The notes: a model not told the origin generated them from the sequence alone. DNA of 64,000 nt from Diphasiastrum complanatum (GCA_029204225.1 CM055099.1:52097298-52161297); one strand, 5' to 3'; shown: positions 23,557 through 35,640, counted from the stretch's first letter. Translations and numbers: made by a program.

Positions 23557-24433
23557 CCTAGAACCATAAATCATGAAAAGAACCGGCATGCATCATTAAT
23601 TTCATCATTAATAATCCCTAAAATGAAAGTACACTTGTTGAAAAATTCAGTTCTACACAATATTTGAGTTACACAAGAATAAGCTCCAAAAAAGCATCAC
23701 AAATTGGCTTTCAAGGACAATTCTCCATAAAACCAAAATGGTTTTTGAGAGAAATGGATCTTAATGACATAAAGATGAAAATTGGAGAAATACACCCACT
23801 TGCAATCTTGTTCTCCACTTGACAAGAATTCTCATTGATCCACACCAAAATCTCGACGAAAAATAACAACTCTCCAAGTTCTCCGATCTTCATAAGCCTT
23901 GTGTTGATATCAATGTAAGAAACACTTCCTCAAGATCATGGTTACAAGACAAAACAACAGAGAACACACCGTGAAGAAACCTCCCAACCAAGTAGAAGCA
24001 ACCGACCAATCTCCAGAAGCTTCACCCCCAAGCCAAAGAATAGGAAGCAAGAGTAGAATGAGGTAACCTGGGAACACCAGAATCATGGTGGAGTAGGGCG
24101 AGTTTGTTGATCATATATGAGCTTAAGACCATTTTGTGCATGCCGTAATGCAAGGTCCAAACTCCCCTATTGACAGATCCAATTGCTATAATTGATACTC
24201 TACACATGCATTGACTATCCCAAACCTTGTACTAACTCCGATTAGTGTGTCTGGGCCTCATAAGATCATTAATTACTTAATGGGTCACATCTAGTATGAC
24301 ATGGCATAACTAATGATCTCGATTATCTGGAGTATTGTAACGACTAGGAGTATACTGATCCTATATTCTGGTCATGGACACAATGCTGGGGGACTGATAC
24401 CACCTTGTGGGATGCGATGGATGTGAATTTATC
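23557..24433. other. No gene recognised
   Basis: No coding signal is seen. A copia-type PBS at 24434-24446 suggests the right part belongs to the leader of a further, otherwise unseen minus-strand copia. Confidence 0.45.
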
Positions 24434-24446
24434 AGCTCTGATACCA
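24434..24446 (-). promoter_or_regulatory. Copia-type primer-binding site
   Basis: The minus strand reads TGGTATCAGAGCT, matching the copia PBS. The LTR that should lie to its right (about 24450-24610) is not matched elsewhere in the window. Confidence 0.55.
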
Positions 24447-24744
24447 CTTCGGTTGACATTTGGATTGATGTCAATTGAAGAAACAAAGAATTCTTGAAAG
24501 CAGGATCGTGGATTACTTGAGAATGGATTTTATGAGCTGTTCTTTGCGTTGAATCAGATTATCAGCATAGGAGTTGTAGATTTTCGTGAAGAGAGATTGC
24601 GAAACAATGGTTAGGCATCTGAGACAGCCATGCAATCCTCTAATACTGATAACCTGGTATGAAGAGAATGTAGAATCAATTTAGGCGTCAAAGACAACAA
24701 ATCTTTGATAATGGTGTTTGTGTAAGAGGAGTGAGAGTTATCAT

Positions 24745-24882
24745 TCAACAAGAATGCAGAAAGAATATAGAACAATAGCGAATCTGTATAATAAGTTGTG
24801 AACACAACAATCAAATCAGAATACAATTGCGCTAATAAGCGCGTGATTCTACTTATAGATTCAAGACAATTGCTACGTTCTG

Positions 24883-24884
<2 letters not shown>
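24745..24884 (-). mobile_element. Copia LTR segment (second copy)
   Basis: This is nearly identical to 25551-25690: both share TTGTGAACACAACAATC, AAGCGCGTGATNCTACTTA and TTGCTACGTTCTGAAT. With the gag fragment between them, the two segments are best read as the LTRs of one deleted minus-strand copia. Confidence 0.8.

Positions 24885-24974
<90 letters not shown>
24885..24974. repeat. (CT)45 microsatellite in copia LTR
   Basis: A perfect 90-bp CT tract directly follows TTGCTACGTTCTGAAT of an LTR. In the sister LTR the same position carries an (AT)n tract (25691-25734). Confidence 0.97.
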
Positions 24975-24977
<3 letters not shown>

Positions 24978-25445
24978 ATGGAAGACTGGCAAGAAGAGAC
25001 ATGGTAGAGTCTTCTTTTGAGATATAGGAACCTATCACAGCAAGTTGGTTGAGCAACTATTTGAACTCATTCAGATGGTCGATTATTGAGGTGCCTTCAC
25101 TCATTCTGAGTGTCGATACCTTATTCCTCAAGAAGAGACGAGTGGAAACATCTGAGGTCTCGTAGATGCTTGTAAGTGTATCCCATGCTTCTTTGGAGGT
25201 GGTGCAGTTGGATACATGAGCGATTTGAGTGTCTTTCAGGTTCAGGAATACAATGGCAAGAGCCTTGCCATCCTTTGCTTCCCAAGGTGGAAGTTATTCG
25301 GGTTCTACCGATCTGGCTATGGAACCAGTGAAGTATCCCCATAACTCTTTTTCGATCAGGATCATCCTCAATTTGAACTTCCACATGTGAAAGTCGTCTC
25401 CGTTGAATTTGTTGATGAGGCGGATCTGTGAGGTTGAACCTTCCA
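24975..25445 (-). mobile_element. Ty1/copia gag fragment
   Basis: Minus strand from ATG 25445: a copia gag start (INKFNGDDFHMWKFKLRM), then LKDTQIAHVSNCTTSKEAWD and LNEFK...LLNQLAVIGSYIS. It has two internal stops. It ends where the (CT)n tract begins, so the rest of gag and all of pol are missing. Confidence 0.88.
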
Positions 25446-25537
25446 TTATAATCGAGTAGCAGAAATAAAACACAAACTAAATGAATCAGCTCTATAGAAC
25501 AAAATGTATTAAGTTCTATTATAAGTCCTAGAACCTG

Positions 25538-25550
25538 GGCTCTAATACCA
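25538..25550 (-). promoter_or_regulatory. Copia primer-binding site
   Basis: The minus strand reads TGGTATTAGAGCC, one base off the usual copia PBS. It sits between the LTR segment (from 25551) and the gag ATG at 25445. Confidence 0.8.
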
Positions 25551-25687
25551 TTCAACAAGAATGCAGAAAAAATATAGAACAATAGCGAATCTGTATAATA
25601 GGTTGTGAACACAACAATCAGATCACAATACAATTGTGTTGATAAGCGCGTGATCCTACTTACAGATTCAAAACAATTGCTACGTTC

Positions 25688-25737
<50 letters not shown>

Positions 25738-25965
25738 CACTAACTCTAAGGAGTCAGCTATTGTAAGACCCGTTCTGGCCGTTTGATCTCTGATAGATAA
25801 CTTATGATGACACTTACAAATGACTTGATCTATTTGATCTAATTATTTGCTCTCTTCTTTGTCTTCAATCGCTCATATACATTTATAGCAGCTGGAAGAT
25901 CTTGTATTATTCTAACTTTATCTTTACAAGATTGTTTAACAACTGAGTAACTGCCTAATTAGACA
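25551..25965 (-). mobile_element. Copia 5' LTR with (AT)n tract
   Basis: The LTR lies directly upstream of the PBS. The inner 140 bp matches 24745-24884. An (AT)22 tract occupies 25691-25734, and the remaining U3-like part runs to about 25965 (TGTCTAATTAGGC on the minus strand). The outer boundary is approximate. Confidence 0.7.
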
Positions 25966-26019
25966 GTTATTATTGGAGCGTGAAGACGTAGACAGTCTAT
26001 ACATGGAATACTATGTATT

Positions 26020-26400
26020 TCTGCAGAGTGTCGCCTGTGTAGTATCCCGTGTAAAACTGCAGTGTCGCCTTTTAATGTCGTCTGTCAGAAACTATGAGGA
26101 AAAATGCAATGTCGCATTTTTCACCTTTTTCGCTTGTCAGAAACTGCATGTAAAAATGCAGTGTCGCATTTTGCCCTAATTGTCGCCTATCAAAAACTGC
26201 ATGTAAAATGTAGTGTCGCCTTTTTTGCAAAAGGTGTCGCTTTTCTGGAAGTGCCTAAATGGCCCAAAAAACAACTTAGATAAGTGTCGCTAAACACTTG
26301 GTTGCAAATTAAGGCAAAAATATAGCGACAATGTCAAGTGTCAGGTTTTTCGCCTGTGGAAAAACCCGAGTAAAAATGCAGAATGTGGCGACAATTAGTT
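26020..26400. repeat. Degenerate tandem GTGTCGC repeat
   Basis: The core AGTGTCGC(A/C)TTTT(T), with CAGAAACTGCATGTAAAAATG between cores, recurs at uneven 50-70 bp spacing (about 26037, 26109, 26158, 26211). Later cores near 26229, 26285 and 26375 are more diverged, and some read inverted as GCGACAA. No ORF is present. It looks like a decayed minisatellite or the repeat part of an LTR. Confidence 0.6.
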
Positions 26401-28620
26401 CAAATATGCAGACAATTAGAAAACGGTTCATTTTCTGCAGGTTGCATTTGAGAGAGTACAAATCAGAGAAGGAAGAAGGGCTGTTAGGATGAGTAGGAGT
26501 TAGATTAAATTCCAACACATAACACCGAGCAACATCGCCATATGGTGTGTTTTCCATGGACTAGGGCCAAACTGCTAACACGTGCAATTTAGTGCCTCAA
26601 ATCGCAAGCCACCCCAGGTGAGTTGCGCCAACATGTGCCTAGGTGAGTGGCACCAATGCTCGCGAAAATGGCTTGTGCCAACTAAATTTGTCGTAAAAAA
26701 TTGGTGCTACTCCTCAAATGTCATGTCTGTAGGCCTACACACAAGGCTCAAGCTCTATGTTAACATTTAGAGACAAAGCAAAAATCTTTCAAGCAAAGAC
26801 TCAAGATGCAAACAAAATCAATCCTTGGAACTTGTGCTTAGATATGTGTGTGGACCCACCATGGATACACAATTTTTGAGACATTCAAATCAATTTGTTA
26901 CACTTATTCATGAATCGTGATTAGAGATGGAAGACATATATTTATGATTTTATCCCATGAGACACAAAGCTCAAGCAATGGAGAGAGAATAAGTTCAAGG
27001 GAATTTATAATGATGCATAGAACATTGACCTTATCCACTTCATAGTATAGCACGCACAGTAGAGTCTAGACCACTTTCTAGGTATCCTTTAGTTTTCTTA
27101 AGAAGAAACACCTTGGTGCATTTATTCATAAAAAACTAATAGTTACATCAATGAGAAAAATATATACGTCCCCAAGGGGAAGTTTACCAAAATGTAAGCT
27201 CAAACAAGAGCGAAGATTCCACTACAACTAAGATTAGTTTAGATCTCGGCATTGAAAACAAAGGAAATAACTTTGTTAGTAAAAACTGGATAAATAATAC
27301 CTTATAAAGCCCAAAAAAGAGAAGAAATAAAATAAAAAGAGCACAACCTAGCACCCTGTCCCATCCATTACAAAAAGCTATACTCTCATCTCTCTCTCTA
27401 TCTATGTGCTCGCGTCATGGAGGAAAGCAAGTTGCCAACTAATGCTTGAGAAAATTGGCAAAGTATAGGAATGGATTCGACAAGTTTTCTCAAAAATAGA
27501 TATCATAAAATAGTTGATGGCTTTTTATACAAGCACATATACCTTTTTATGAGTAAAATTATTCAAAAAACTAAGCTCATAAAATGTAGGTTTTTTAAGA
27601 TAACTCAAAAGAGGTTTCTTGAGCACTTTGCCAACTACCTTTGGCATGTGGCACTCCTCCTTGGTCGTGCAAAAGGGGTAGCCCATATTCCAAGTACAAC
27701 TACTTGCGCAACAAGGAAAGGTTCAAAAAACCGTCAAGTGCACTTCCCTTGGAGATAGAAAATCCGAAATGCGGCCACTCCTCGGTGATGCAAAAGGGAA
27801 CATCCCATCTCCGACTACTTGAGGCACAAAAGTTTCAGCAAACCTCATCTGTGATGATTCCTGGATCACAAACGATGATTACAAAAATGAATGCAATACA
27901 TGAGAGTCATGAGGAATGACAATAAATGCAAGCGCAATTAATACAGACCAATGATGACAAACAAAATGATGAGTTCCACACGGCATTCTTTTCATTAAGT
28001 AGACACCCGAAGTACATGCCAAGAAAGTGTCCCGACACACAGGTTACCATGTGTGCACTTCAAGAACCCCAAATTGGGCACTTGTATCCTACCTACCCCC
28101 TTAATCCCTAAGTGCTAGTTCCTATGACAAAAATGGGCTTATGATATGCCCTTACGAGATAGGAAATTCATTCATTGTGACTGAGCCTTACGTGTGGCTA
28201 GAACTGCTTCGACGGTAGGGGCTGGCCACTCCTCATGTGGCATCCTTCTCGCCTTACGAGATAGGAAATTTTCATTCATTGACACGTGAGCCTTAAGAGA
28301 TACAAGAATATGATCTCCTTTTATCTTTTGCTTTCTTTGATCGATCCCGATTCCCCCTTACCCAATTACGTTTTGGTATAGTAGGGAAGGGAAAGTAAGA
28401 ACATAACGCTTGCTACTTATGCTTGCTACCATATTTCGAGTATGTACGACTTCCTTCTGCCAATACCTAATACACGGTATCATGTATGTCACAAAATCGT
28501 TGCTTTGCATTACTCTAAAAACAATGCATGAAGGCCGAAAACTAGTTGCAGGTGACTCAAAAAATGGACTTCACGTCAATGTTTCCCCATGAAAGATTTA
28601 GGAGTTCAAGTTGTTTTCAT
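26400..28620. other. No gene recognised
   Basis: No open frame with domain content is seen on either strand. A direct repeat (CTTACGAGATAGGAAATT plus TTCATT) occurs at about 28152 and 28253. This is intergenic DNA downstream of the minus-strand ankyrin/RING gene. Confidence 0.5.
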
Positions 28621-28757
28621 AGGGTGTATGATTTGTACATTCAGAGATTAAATGCATGTATTACAATTACTGTAGCTAATCACATGCAGCGCTCTAAATT
28701 CATATCATTTATTCTTTATTTCTAAAGCAAAAGTTCATCCATCGATTGTCCGACATT

Positions 28758-31700
28758 CTAATGTAAGGCGATCCATGACTCCACGTAGGACTCACAAAGA
28801 AAGCATTGAGATTTTTCCCAGTGGACCTTTTGGACACTATCTTTGCAAAAAGCACATAGGGCCCTGTGGCCACAAGGAACAGCAGCCCACAAGGCACGCC
28901 TTTGCGAACAACGCACACAAATCTCATCCAAACGATCACTTTGCATATGAGTGTTTTCAGACATTAGGGAATTCACTGGTGATGTGCAGTTGATGTAGCT
29001 ATCCCGCATTTCAAAGGGCGACAAGATGCTTTGAGGTGAGTTCTGCACACGTTAAAATAGAGCATATAACATTTATTAATATCAGAAGCATATATTATAG
29101 CAGCTGCTATTTTTTACTTCAAATCCAAATCAAAGGGAACGCAGTAATGAAATTTCTAAACTCCGAGATTCTCAAGATATTTTCTGCATATTAATAGCAA
29201 ATTTACCTGCCACTGCATATTATGGGGCCAACAATTGCCAGTTTCTGCTGCCAGCAACGGCTGAGTCGGGGTTTCGTTTATTCTGCCTTGCACTGGATTT
29301 GTGCTGTAGAAAGAATTTTCCTGTTGTAGAAAGCCAGAAAATGATTGATTGAAACTTGTGAATGATCTGAAGGCACCCTCCTTAATTGGAGTTCTTATTT
29401 CTTGCTGCGGGAAAGAAATATGACTATCGTCTATTTCTGGAACTTTAAGCATGCAATATTGTGCACGATCCATTTCGGACAAAGAACCAAGAGCGTGGGG
29501 AGAATTGACTTGAATTGAGTTGTTTGACTGCAAATTACTCATGAGAGAAGACGATTCTTTCGATTGTTCTTCATTTCTATTCAGCTGGGCAAATATCTTT
29601 GAGACGCACTGCAGATCCTCCTGCTCCTGAACATATTTTGTGCCTATGCCAAAATTCTGGAGAACAAAGGATGTTGCAGGAATTCCAGATTGAATCCTTA
29701 TCTGATTAGGGCAATTTATGGCTTGTGCTACTAATTGTCCATCAGTTGGAGGCAAGAGTGCTACTTCGTTGATGTGATTATTTGAGTCAAGCAGCTGAGC
29801 TGATTTAGTCGGTGGATTACGTTTGACTTGAAGAGAAGACACCATTGCTGAGGAAGAAGTGCTTGTTAAGCCTCGTACAGCTTGACCAGCTGCAGCTGCA
29901 TAAGAGCGATCTGCATCGACAAGAGATCGCCCAGGTAACAATCCGCAAACATTACTTGCACAAGTTGACATGTTAAGCGTGGGCCTCGGTAGGGTTTGCA
30001 GAAGTACCATATGAGTTGCAGGTCCTCTTCCCACAGGGACTATTTTCATTCTGCATAATTCAGGCATAGAGCGAATAAAATCGCTAAGTTTTGTAAATCC
30101 AAGTGGTAAATGGTCGAGCTCCATGCCGCAGGTTGCCCTAAAATCCCCTTTCAGAGAAGAAAGGGGATACCACTCCCCTTCTTTCAAGCGGCTTGAAACT
30201 TCAGCGAGAAATTTAGGGAGCCATTGTCTGAACGTTTTAACCCAAGCTGGTGAAGTTTGAGTACTTAAACTAGACGCGGATTTTGTTGCAGTTGAGAGCG
30301 ATGACCCCGAGTCAACTCCTTCGCCTATCTTCAAAGGGTTGGGATCGTTATTGCTAGGCTGATGCTGATATTTTACCTTCGTCAACCATTGTATTTCAAG
30401 GTTCTCGGAGGCAGTTTTAGATGGTAAAATTCGAGATGATAAATCGACATTCTTGGTTTCTTCAGACTGGCATGCTTGGTTTCCTAAAAATGAGGATATG
30501 TCGTTTAGAGAATCAATTGCTGCCATACTCGGTGTGGCAAGTATAGATCGAGGAACAGCTTCTTTGATCTCAACCTAGTTTGTGAATGGAAACGTAGACT
30601 CAATCAGAAGGCTACTTTGCATTGTTTTCTTACTTCAAGTTTTCTATCCTTTGATTCTTGCAATATTTGTCAGACATCACGGCCATTGCCTGTTGCAAGG
30701 AGACTTGTTACATGTACATAACAATAAACGGATTTTTTTCAATCACTTACCTTTTTCCCGAAAATATTCACGTAATGAGCCGCCACTGCAGCTGAAGCGG
30801 ATTCTTCGTGTTTGAAGGTAACAAATCCGAAGCCTCGTGAATGAATTTGATCGCCAGAGTGACTTCCAATCACTATCGCATCCAGTACTGGACCAAACTT
30901 TTCTTCGAAAAAATCTCGCAGATCTTCTGAACAAAAGAGAAAATAGATGCTCATTCAATAGAAAGTTCATAAAACTAACTCTGACACAAAATGATTTGGA
31001 AAATCCCGGTGTCTATAACCTACTTACCAGATTCCACAGTAGGGGAAAGACCTCCTACAAATATTTTCTTGCTTAGATCTTCGCAAGATCTCTGCAGTCA
31101 ATCACGATGTGAGTTAAAAGATGCAGTTATTCTAGCTATCGCATGGCCCATCCGACAAATCCCCACACTTGTCATATGATGGGAGTTGCTTTCTATTTTT
31201 TTAACGTACAAGATCTTTTGATTGCAGGATGCTCACAAAGCAGGCTGCGAGTCCTAATACAACGTAAACTCATATGCGATGAAAAGAACATTTTTACTAA
31301 CTCTGTATGTTGTTAAACTACCTTCGAGGATCTCGAAGGAATTGGCCCAGCGTTAGCAAGAAACCCGGGTTTCGTGTCTCCAAGAGAAACATCTTTCGCC
31401 TTCCCAAGCTCCTCTTCTCCATGAGCATAGAAGCATTTGTCTCCGCGAACACAACCACTTGGCAATCCAAAGTAACGACAAATCTCTGTTTTCGCAGGTA
31501 TCAAATGCCTCGAAACACTGAAAGAGGTGCCAGAGCTGCCATTCAGAATGGGAGATTTATTTTAGGTAGTCAAAATTCAAAGACGACCATTTGCAAAAGT
31601 AGATTATAAGGATCGGACGTCACTATCGTTGATAGCTAGAAAAAGCCAGCAGCAAGGTTGAAGGCAACAGTTGATCTGAAGACTCCAAAATGCTGAAACA

Positions 31701-34700
31701 CTTCGGTTCATTAAAACCGCATGCATTGAAAACTCACCAGCTATCGGTCTGATCATCTCTGTGCAAGAAATGTGCACATCTGCTATTGAGCAATTCAGTT
31801 TCGTATAAGGCGCCCTTGGCACAACTAGAGAGCGAAGTCTCAGACTTTATTATCTGGCCAGTCTCTGGCACGGACATTGTCTCTTTCATCTCCTTCACCT
31901 TACCTTCAACATCCATAAGAAAACGGCGGGGTTCGAATAATCAGAAACGCTAGACTAATGATGGTCTCCGCATGCAAAGTTTTATAACATACCTAATGAA
32001 GAGCTGTCCTGGAGGAATAAGAGTGCTCGCATGTCTGCTGTGTTTGCAACGTCAATAGGTCTTTGCTTTCTACATTTCACAACGATGGGAAATGGTCTGT
32101 CAATAAACGTTCCAAGTTTCACATTACAGAATAAATTAATTAAAAAGCTCAAAGTCAAGTTCATAAGGTTTTAACTTAAAAGGGAATCTCTCAAACTCAC
32201 ATGAATCATGTGAGTTTGGCCCTTTTCCTAATGAACCATTAGATTGAAGTTTAATTAGTTTGACGGGCTAGGATGCCATTGTAAATAGGCCAATGAGAGC
32301 TCCTTCCTCAACTATATAAAAAGGCCATTTTCTATTGTACACATCTTCATCTTTCTTAATGAAGCTCTCTCTCTCTCTCTAGATCGACGCGCCACTTGAA
32401 CAAGCGTCAGTTTCAACTTATACTTTGAAAAGAAATTTAAATGTCAATTGACAGATCAGAAATTAAACTCGATAATTTGACTAGAACGGTAAGAGTTATC
32501 TGATTGAAAATGAACAAGATCAGCTGATCACCTCAGATTCATTACTTGACGATTCGCCCCATACTGAAGAAGAACTCGAGCGCAATCGAGATGATTATTT
32601 TTTACTGCAGAAAACAGAGGCGTTTCCTTGGTCTCTGCAGTCGCATGAACAGACTGCGGATCCCGATTCAAGAGGATCTGCAAAGTTCCGGAAGTTATTT
32701 CATAAAAGGTTGTCTTATGGAATCCATTTGGTGTGCAAAAAGCTAATCACTGACCTGCAATGCATGTAGATTTCCTTGGCCAGCTGCAATGTGAATAGGT
32801 GTTAAGCCTAGCCGGTTGCCTAGCGTGACAGATGCACCATGCTCTAGTAATATAGCGAGGATCCTGCAAAAAAGTGATGAATATTTGGTATGACAAATTT
32901 GTTCTCGGAACATCTATCAGAAATCTTGCAGATGACGCATTAGAAAGTATGAGAATCCTTAAAAAAATTGTTTCGTGTTTCCAAACAAACCGTAGACCTG
33001 ATGCTTTGACTTTGCAAGCTCGATTTAAGGCACCAATGAAGGCAGGTGTTTCCATTAACATCAGTTTCATTAATCACATCAGCTTGAAAACTGAGTAGCA
33101 ACCTCACTATTGCTTCATCTCGTGCCTGGTATCCAGATTCCAGACATCGAAAATGGTAAGATAATTTAAATATCTACCTAATATGGAAATGAGACAAGAA
33201 TATTGGCAGATGAACGAGTTAGTTATGGCTTTGATCATTGACGTTAAGCGGTCGGTACTGACCTGTACGGCACGAATAAGAGGGGTTAACCCCGTGCTAC
33301 CGGAAGGGGTTAATTTGTATTGAAGATGAAGAGGCTTATTGGAAAGGCAAGGACTCAAGTACAATAGAAGTTCAATCTCTTTACATAAAATGTCCCGTTC
33401 CATAGAAATCATTTCCCAGTATCCGGTATCGAACTCCCTGCCTTGAGTTTCCTCTCGTAATGATAGTGCCTTCTTAACAACAACGTCAAGAAGAGTTTCT
33501 TCACAATGGTCTTCCGTTTTTTGTGCCACGCCTGTTAGAAGTGAATCCCCCGTGATAAGTAGAAGCGTTGCCAGAGCGACGACATTTCCATGCATAGCAA
33601 GCTGGCGTGCAAGCTGAAGGACATCTCTGGTATGTGCAGCTAGAATTTTAATGGCTGTTAAATTCTGCCAAAAATGAGTAAAAGAGTAGTTAGACACATT
33701 TTGAGCAATTCTTTATCGCTCTTTTATTCTGTGTTTGTGTGTGTGTCTCTCTCTCTCTCTCTCTCTCTCATTCAATTCCGTATAATTGGTGTAATTTGCC
33801 AGCGCTGTTAGGAACGTAGGACTAACGTAGTCATGAAACATAGCGACATCACATCAAATTAAAGTTACCTTTTCACTAATCGATTCAAGTAGTTTGAAAA
33901 TTTCTTCCGATGGAGACCATGTTATATGCAACCTGCACATGTTCGATTTATTAATATTGTTATGTATTATCTAGGTTTCTAGCGCAATACTGATCCTTAC
34001 TCATTTCAGCTTACACATAGATCATGCATCGATAATTAAAGAGAGGACAGCAAAATAATCTGCATGTTCCTTCAAAAAATCGTCCGACCTTTTGCTATGT
34101 ATAGCAATTTCTAGAGGTGTATATCCATTCTTGGATTTGAGCTCTGTCTTTGCACGCCTCTGCAGGAGCAGCTCGATACACTTGATAGAGTGGCTTTCAG
34201 CAGCGTAATGAAGAGCCGTGCATCCCAAATCATCAACCCAGTCTATCGGCACAATACATCCTATATCTCCATTCAAAAAAATACTAGCACACGCCACACG
34301 GTCAAGTTTGCAGGCTAGTTGAAACAGTGTGCAAGGAAGCCTTTGCCTCATCATATCTCCCTTATTTAGTACATGCGTACTGATACTGACGTCTGTCCCA
34401 TTATTGGCTCCATCAGTGCTGCACATATTGTGAATTGTAGACACCAAACCAGAGCTGTCATCCTTGCATACAAGTTCAAAGAGGTATGCTTCAACTTCGG
34501 TCTTCTTCGCAAAATCATAATAATCCAACATTACGTAATTCTCTGGAGAACTGTCCGAAACGGTAGCCCGTGTAGTAAAGCATTCCTCCGCTGATGAATC
34601 ATCAGTTATACTCTTTCTGTTAATTGGATCATGGTCAGTTTCTAAACGCGAAAGCAGATTATCTGTTCCATTTTCGGTGTCACCCGCATAATCTGCAGAA

Positions 34701-34924
34701 ATGGACGAATCCTTACAGCTCATGACGATTTTTGGAAAAGGCTGCTCACATCTTTCCAAACTATTTCCTGGTTTGGAGTCGGCCATTGGAAGGCATATAA
34801 GGGGCTGCTTGTGAGCGGATACACCTTTATTTCGTTCTGGGGACATGATATGATTGACAAGAGACGCCATGAGCTCCTCGCTGTGGCCACAAGGGACATC
34901 TTCCAAGGAGTTTTCGCGATCCAT
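28758..34924 (-). CDS. Ankyrin-CCCH-RRM-LOTUS-RING protein, 13 exons, 1301 aa
   Basis: Likely an RNA-binding regulator with E3 ubiquitin-ligase potential. Thirteen exons joined by GT-AG introns keep frame throughout (3,906 nt): 34924-34089, 33932-33869, 33664-33263, 33125-32998, 32863-32755, 32677-32532, 32069-31993, 31824-31738, 31485-31322, 31091-31028, 30926-30751, 30574-29207, 29042-28758. Domains: ankyrin-like repeats about residues 200-280 (LGCTALHYAAE) and 424-587 (NRLGLTPIHIAAGQG); CCCH finger 619-638 with exact C-X8-C-X5-C-X3-H spacing; RRM 679-750 with KIFVGGL and RGFGFVTF; LOTUS/OST-HTH about 860-945 (LGFTKLSDFIRSMPELCR); a Ser/Gln-rich tail; RING 1249-1290 (CVRC...CGH...CAFC...CFLC). 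Plant CCCH proteins with RRM and OST-HTH are known; I do not recall a named one that also has ankyrin and RING. The exon 7-9 joins are the least certain. No retroelement coding sequence lies in its introns. Confidence 0.88.
32193..32219. repeat. Perfect 12-bp palindrome in intron
   Basis: CAAACTCACATG, a 3-base spacer AAT, and CATGTGAGTTTG form perfect arms, with outer AAAGGG/CCCTTT flanks extending the stem imperfectly. It lies in the intron between exons 6 and 7 of the ankyrin/RING gene. Confidence 0.85.
32306..32381 (+). promoter_or_regulatory. Intronic antisense TATA box and CT tract
   Basis: CTATATAAAAAGGCC is followed about 50 bp on by TTAATGAAGC(TC)n. The last part resembles the 3' end of the LINEs at 62.6 and 63.3 kb (TTAATAAAGC then CT). 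It could be a small solo LTR or LINE tail, or an antisense promoter relative to the host gene. Confidence 0.35.
33737..33770. repeat. (GT)n(CT)n microsatellite in intron
   Basis: A short GT run passes into a CT run in the intron between exons 2 and 3 of the ankyrin/RING gene. Confidence 0.9.
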
Positions 34925-35221
34925 ATTGATGCCGCTTGCAACTTTTTGACATAGCCAGCAGCTGGAATCGTATATCAGAAGAACATGGATCTAAATTTCC
35001 TTTGGAAAGAGAGATGGATCCCAGACTCTCGGTGGCAGGTGCAACCCCAAGGAACAATCCACCCACCCCGACGTCGTGTTATCATTCATTCATTCGAAAA
35101 AAGGACGTTCGTTTTCTGTTTTTCAAATTTGGCTTCAAAGTTGCTTCGATGCATGACCTGATACTGACTGACCACACGAAATAGGAAGTTTTTACGTCGA
35201 ATTGTCACAATCAACTAAACA

Positions 35222-35252
<31 letters not shown>

Positions 35253-35640
35253 ACCAAAAAAACTTTTTTGTTTGTACTAGGTAACTTGCATCAAGTTAAG
35301 CCTCCAACTTGAGAATAAGTCAATCACTTGGTTGTCTCAATCGAGCTAGCTTTGCAGCGTGAGTCTCGGTTGTTACAACTCTTTCGAGCTAGAATATCAT
35401 AAGGCTTCTTGGGCACTGATGCATTCATCGGCGAAAGGGGCTTTTTGCCAAAAGAAAAATGCTAAGTATACATATAGATCTATCAGAAAGGGCGGATTAT
35501 TGATTTCAAAGTTTCTCCAAGATGACAAACCATTTCAGAGGTGCTTATTCAACATGGTTATATGCATTCATAACTTAATGTGGAGGCTGTAAATCCACAT
35601 GATTTTCGAAAATGTATCTATATCCTTCAAATATACATGA
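34925..35640. other. Upstream region of ankyrin/RING gene; C/A homopolymer
   Basis: This is the divergent intergenic region between the minus-strand ankyrin/RING gene and the plus-strand tandem family. It holds a run of 21 C followed by about 10 A at 35222-35252. No clear TATA box was found for the minus-strand gene. Open frames at 35359-35592 carry no recognised domain. Confidence 0.5.

Noticed and set aside
23243-23567. Minus-strand open frames near 23.3-23.5 kb
   Set aside because: They fall within the defined copia LTR and its partner copy does not keep the frames.
24611-25007. Long open frames rich in Arg-Glu or Ser-Leu over the CT tracts
   Set aside because: They are translations of the (CT)n/(GA)n microsatellite plus flanking LTR, not proteins. 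The same applies at 15361-15480, 60655-60847 and 62633-62730.
26020-26400. CRISPR-like array
   Set aside because: Repeat spacing and sequence are irregular, and the setting is a plant nuclear genome with retroelements.
28775-28993. Plus-strand frame over the RING exon
   Set aside because: It is antisense to the zinc-ligand-bearing last exon and has no domain of its own.
31739-31916. 60-residue frame starting at 31916 as an exon of the ankyrin/RING gene
   Set aside because: The alternative frame from 31824 after CTCTCTAG fits the phases of both neighbouring exons with standard splice sites; the 31916 frame needs a weak acceptor and leads into a stop.
34022-34088. Extension of the first ankyrin/RING exon to the stop at 34022
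   Set aside because: A good donor at 34088 (AAAAG|GTCGGA) joins in phase to 33932 and continues the expected WSPSEE sequence, so the extension is intron.
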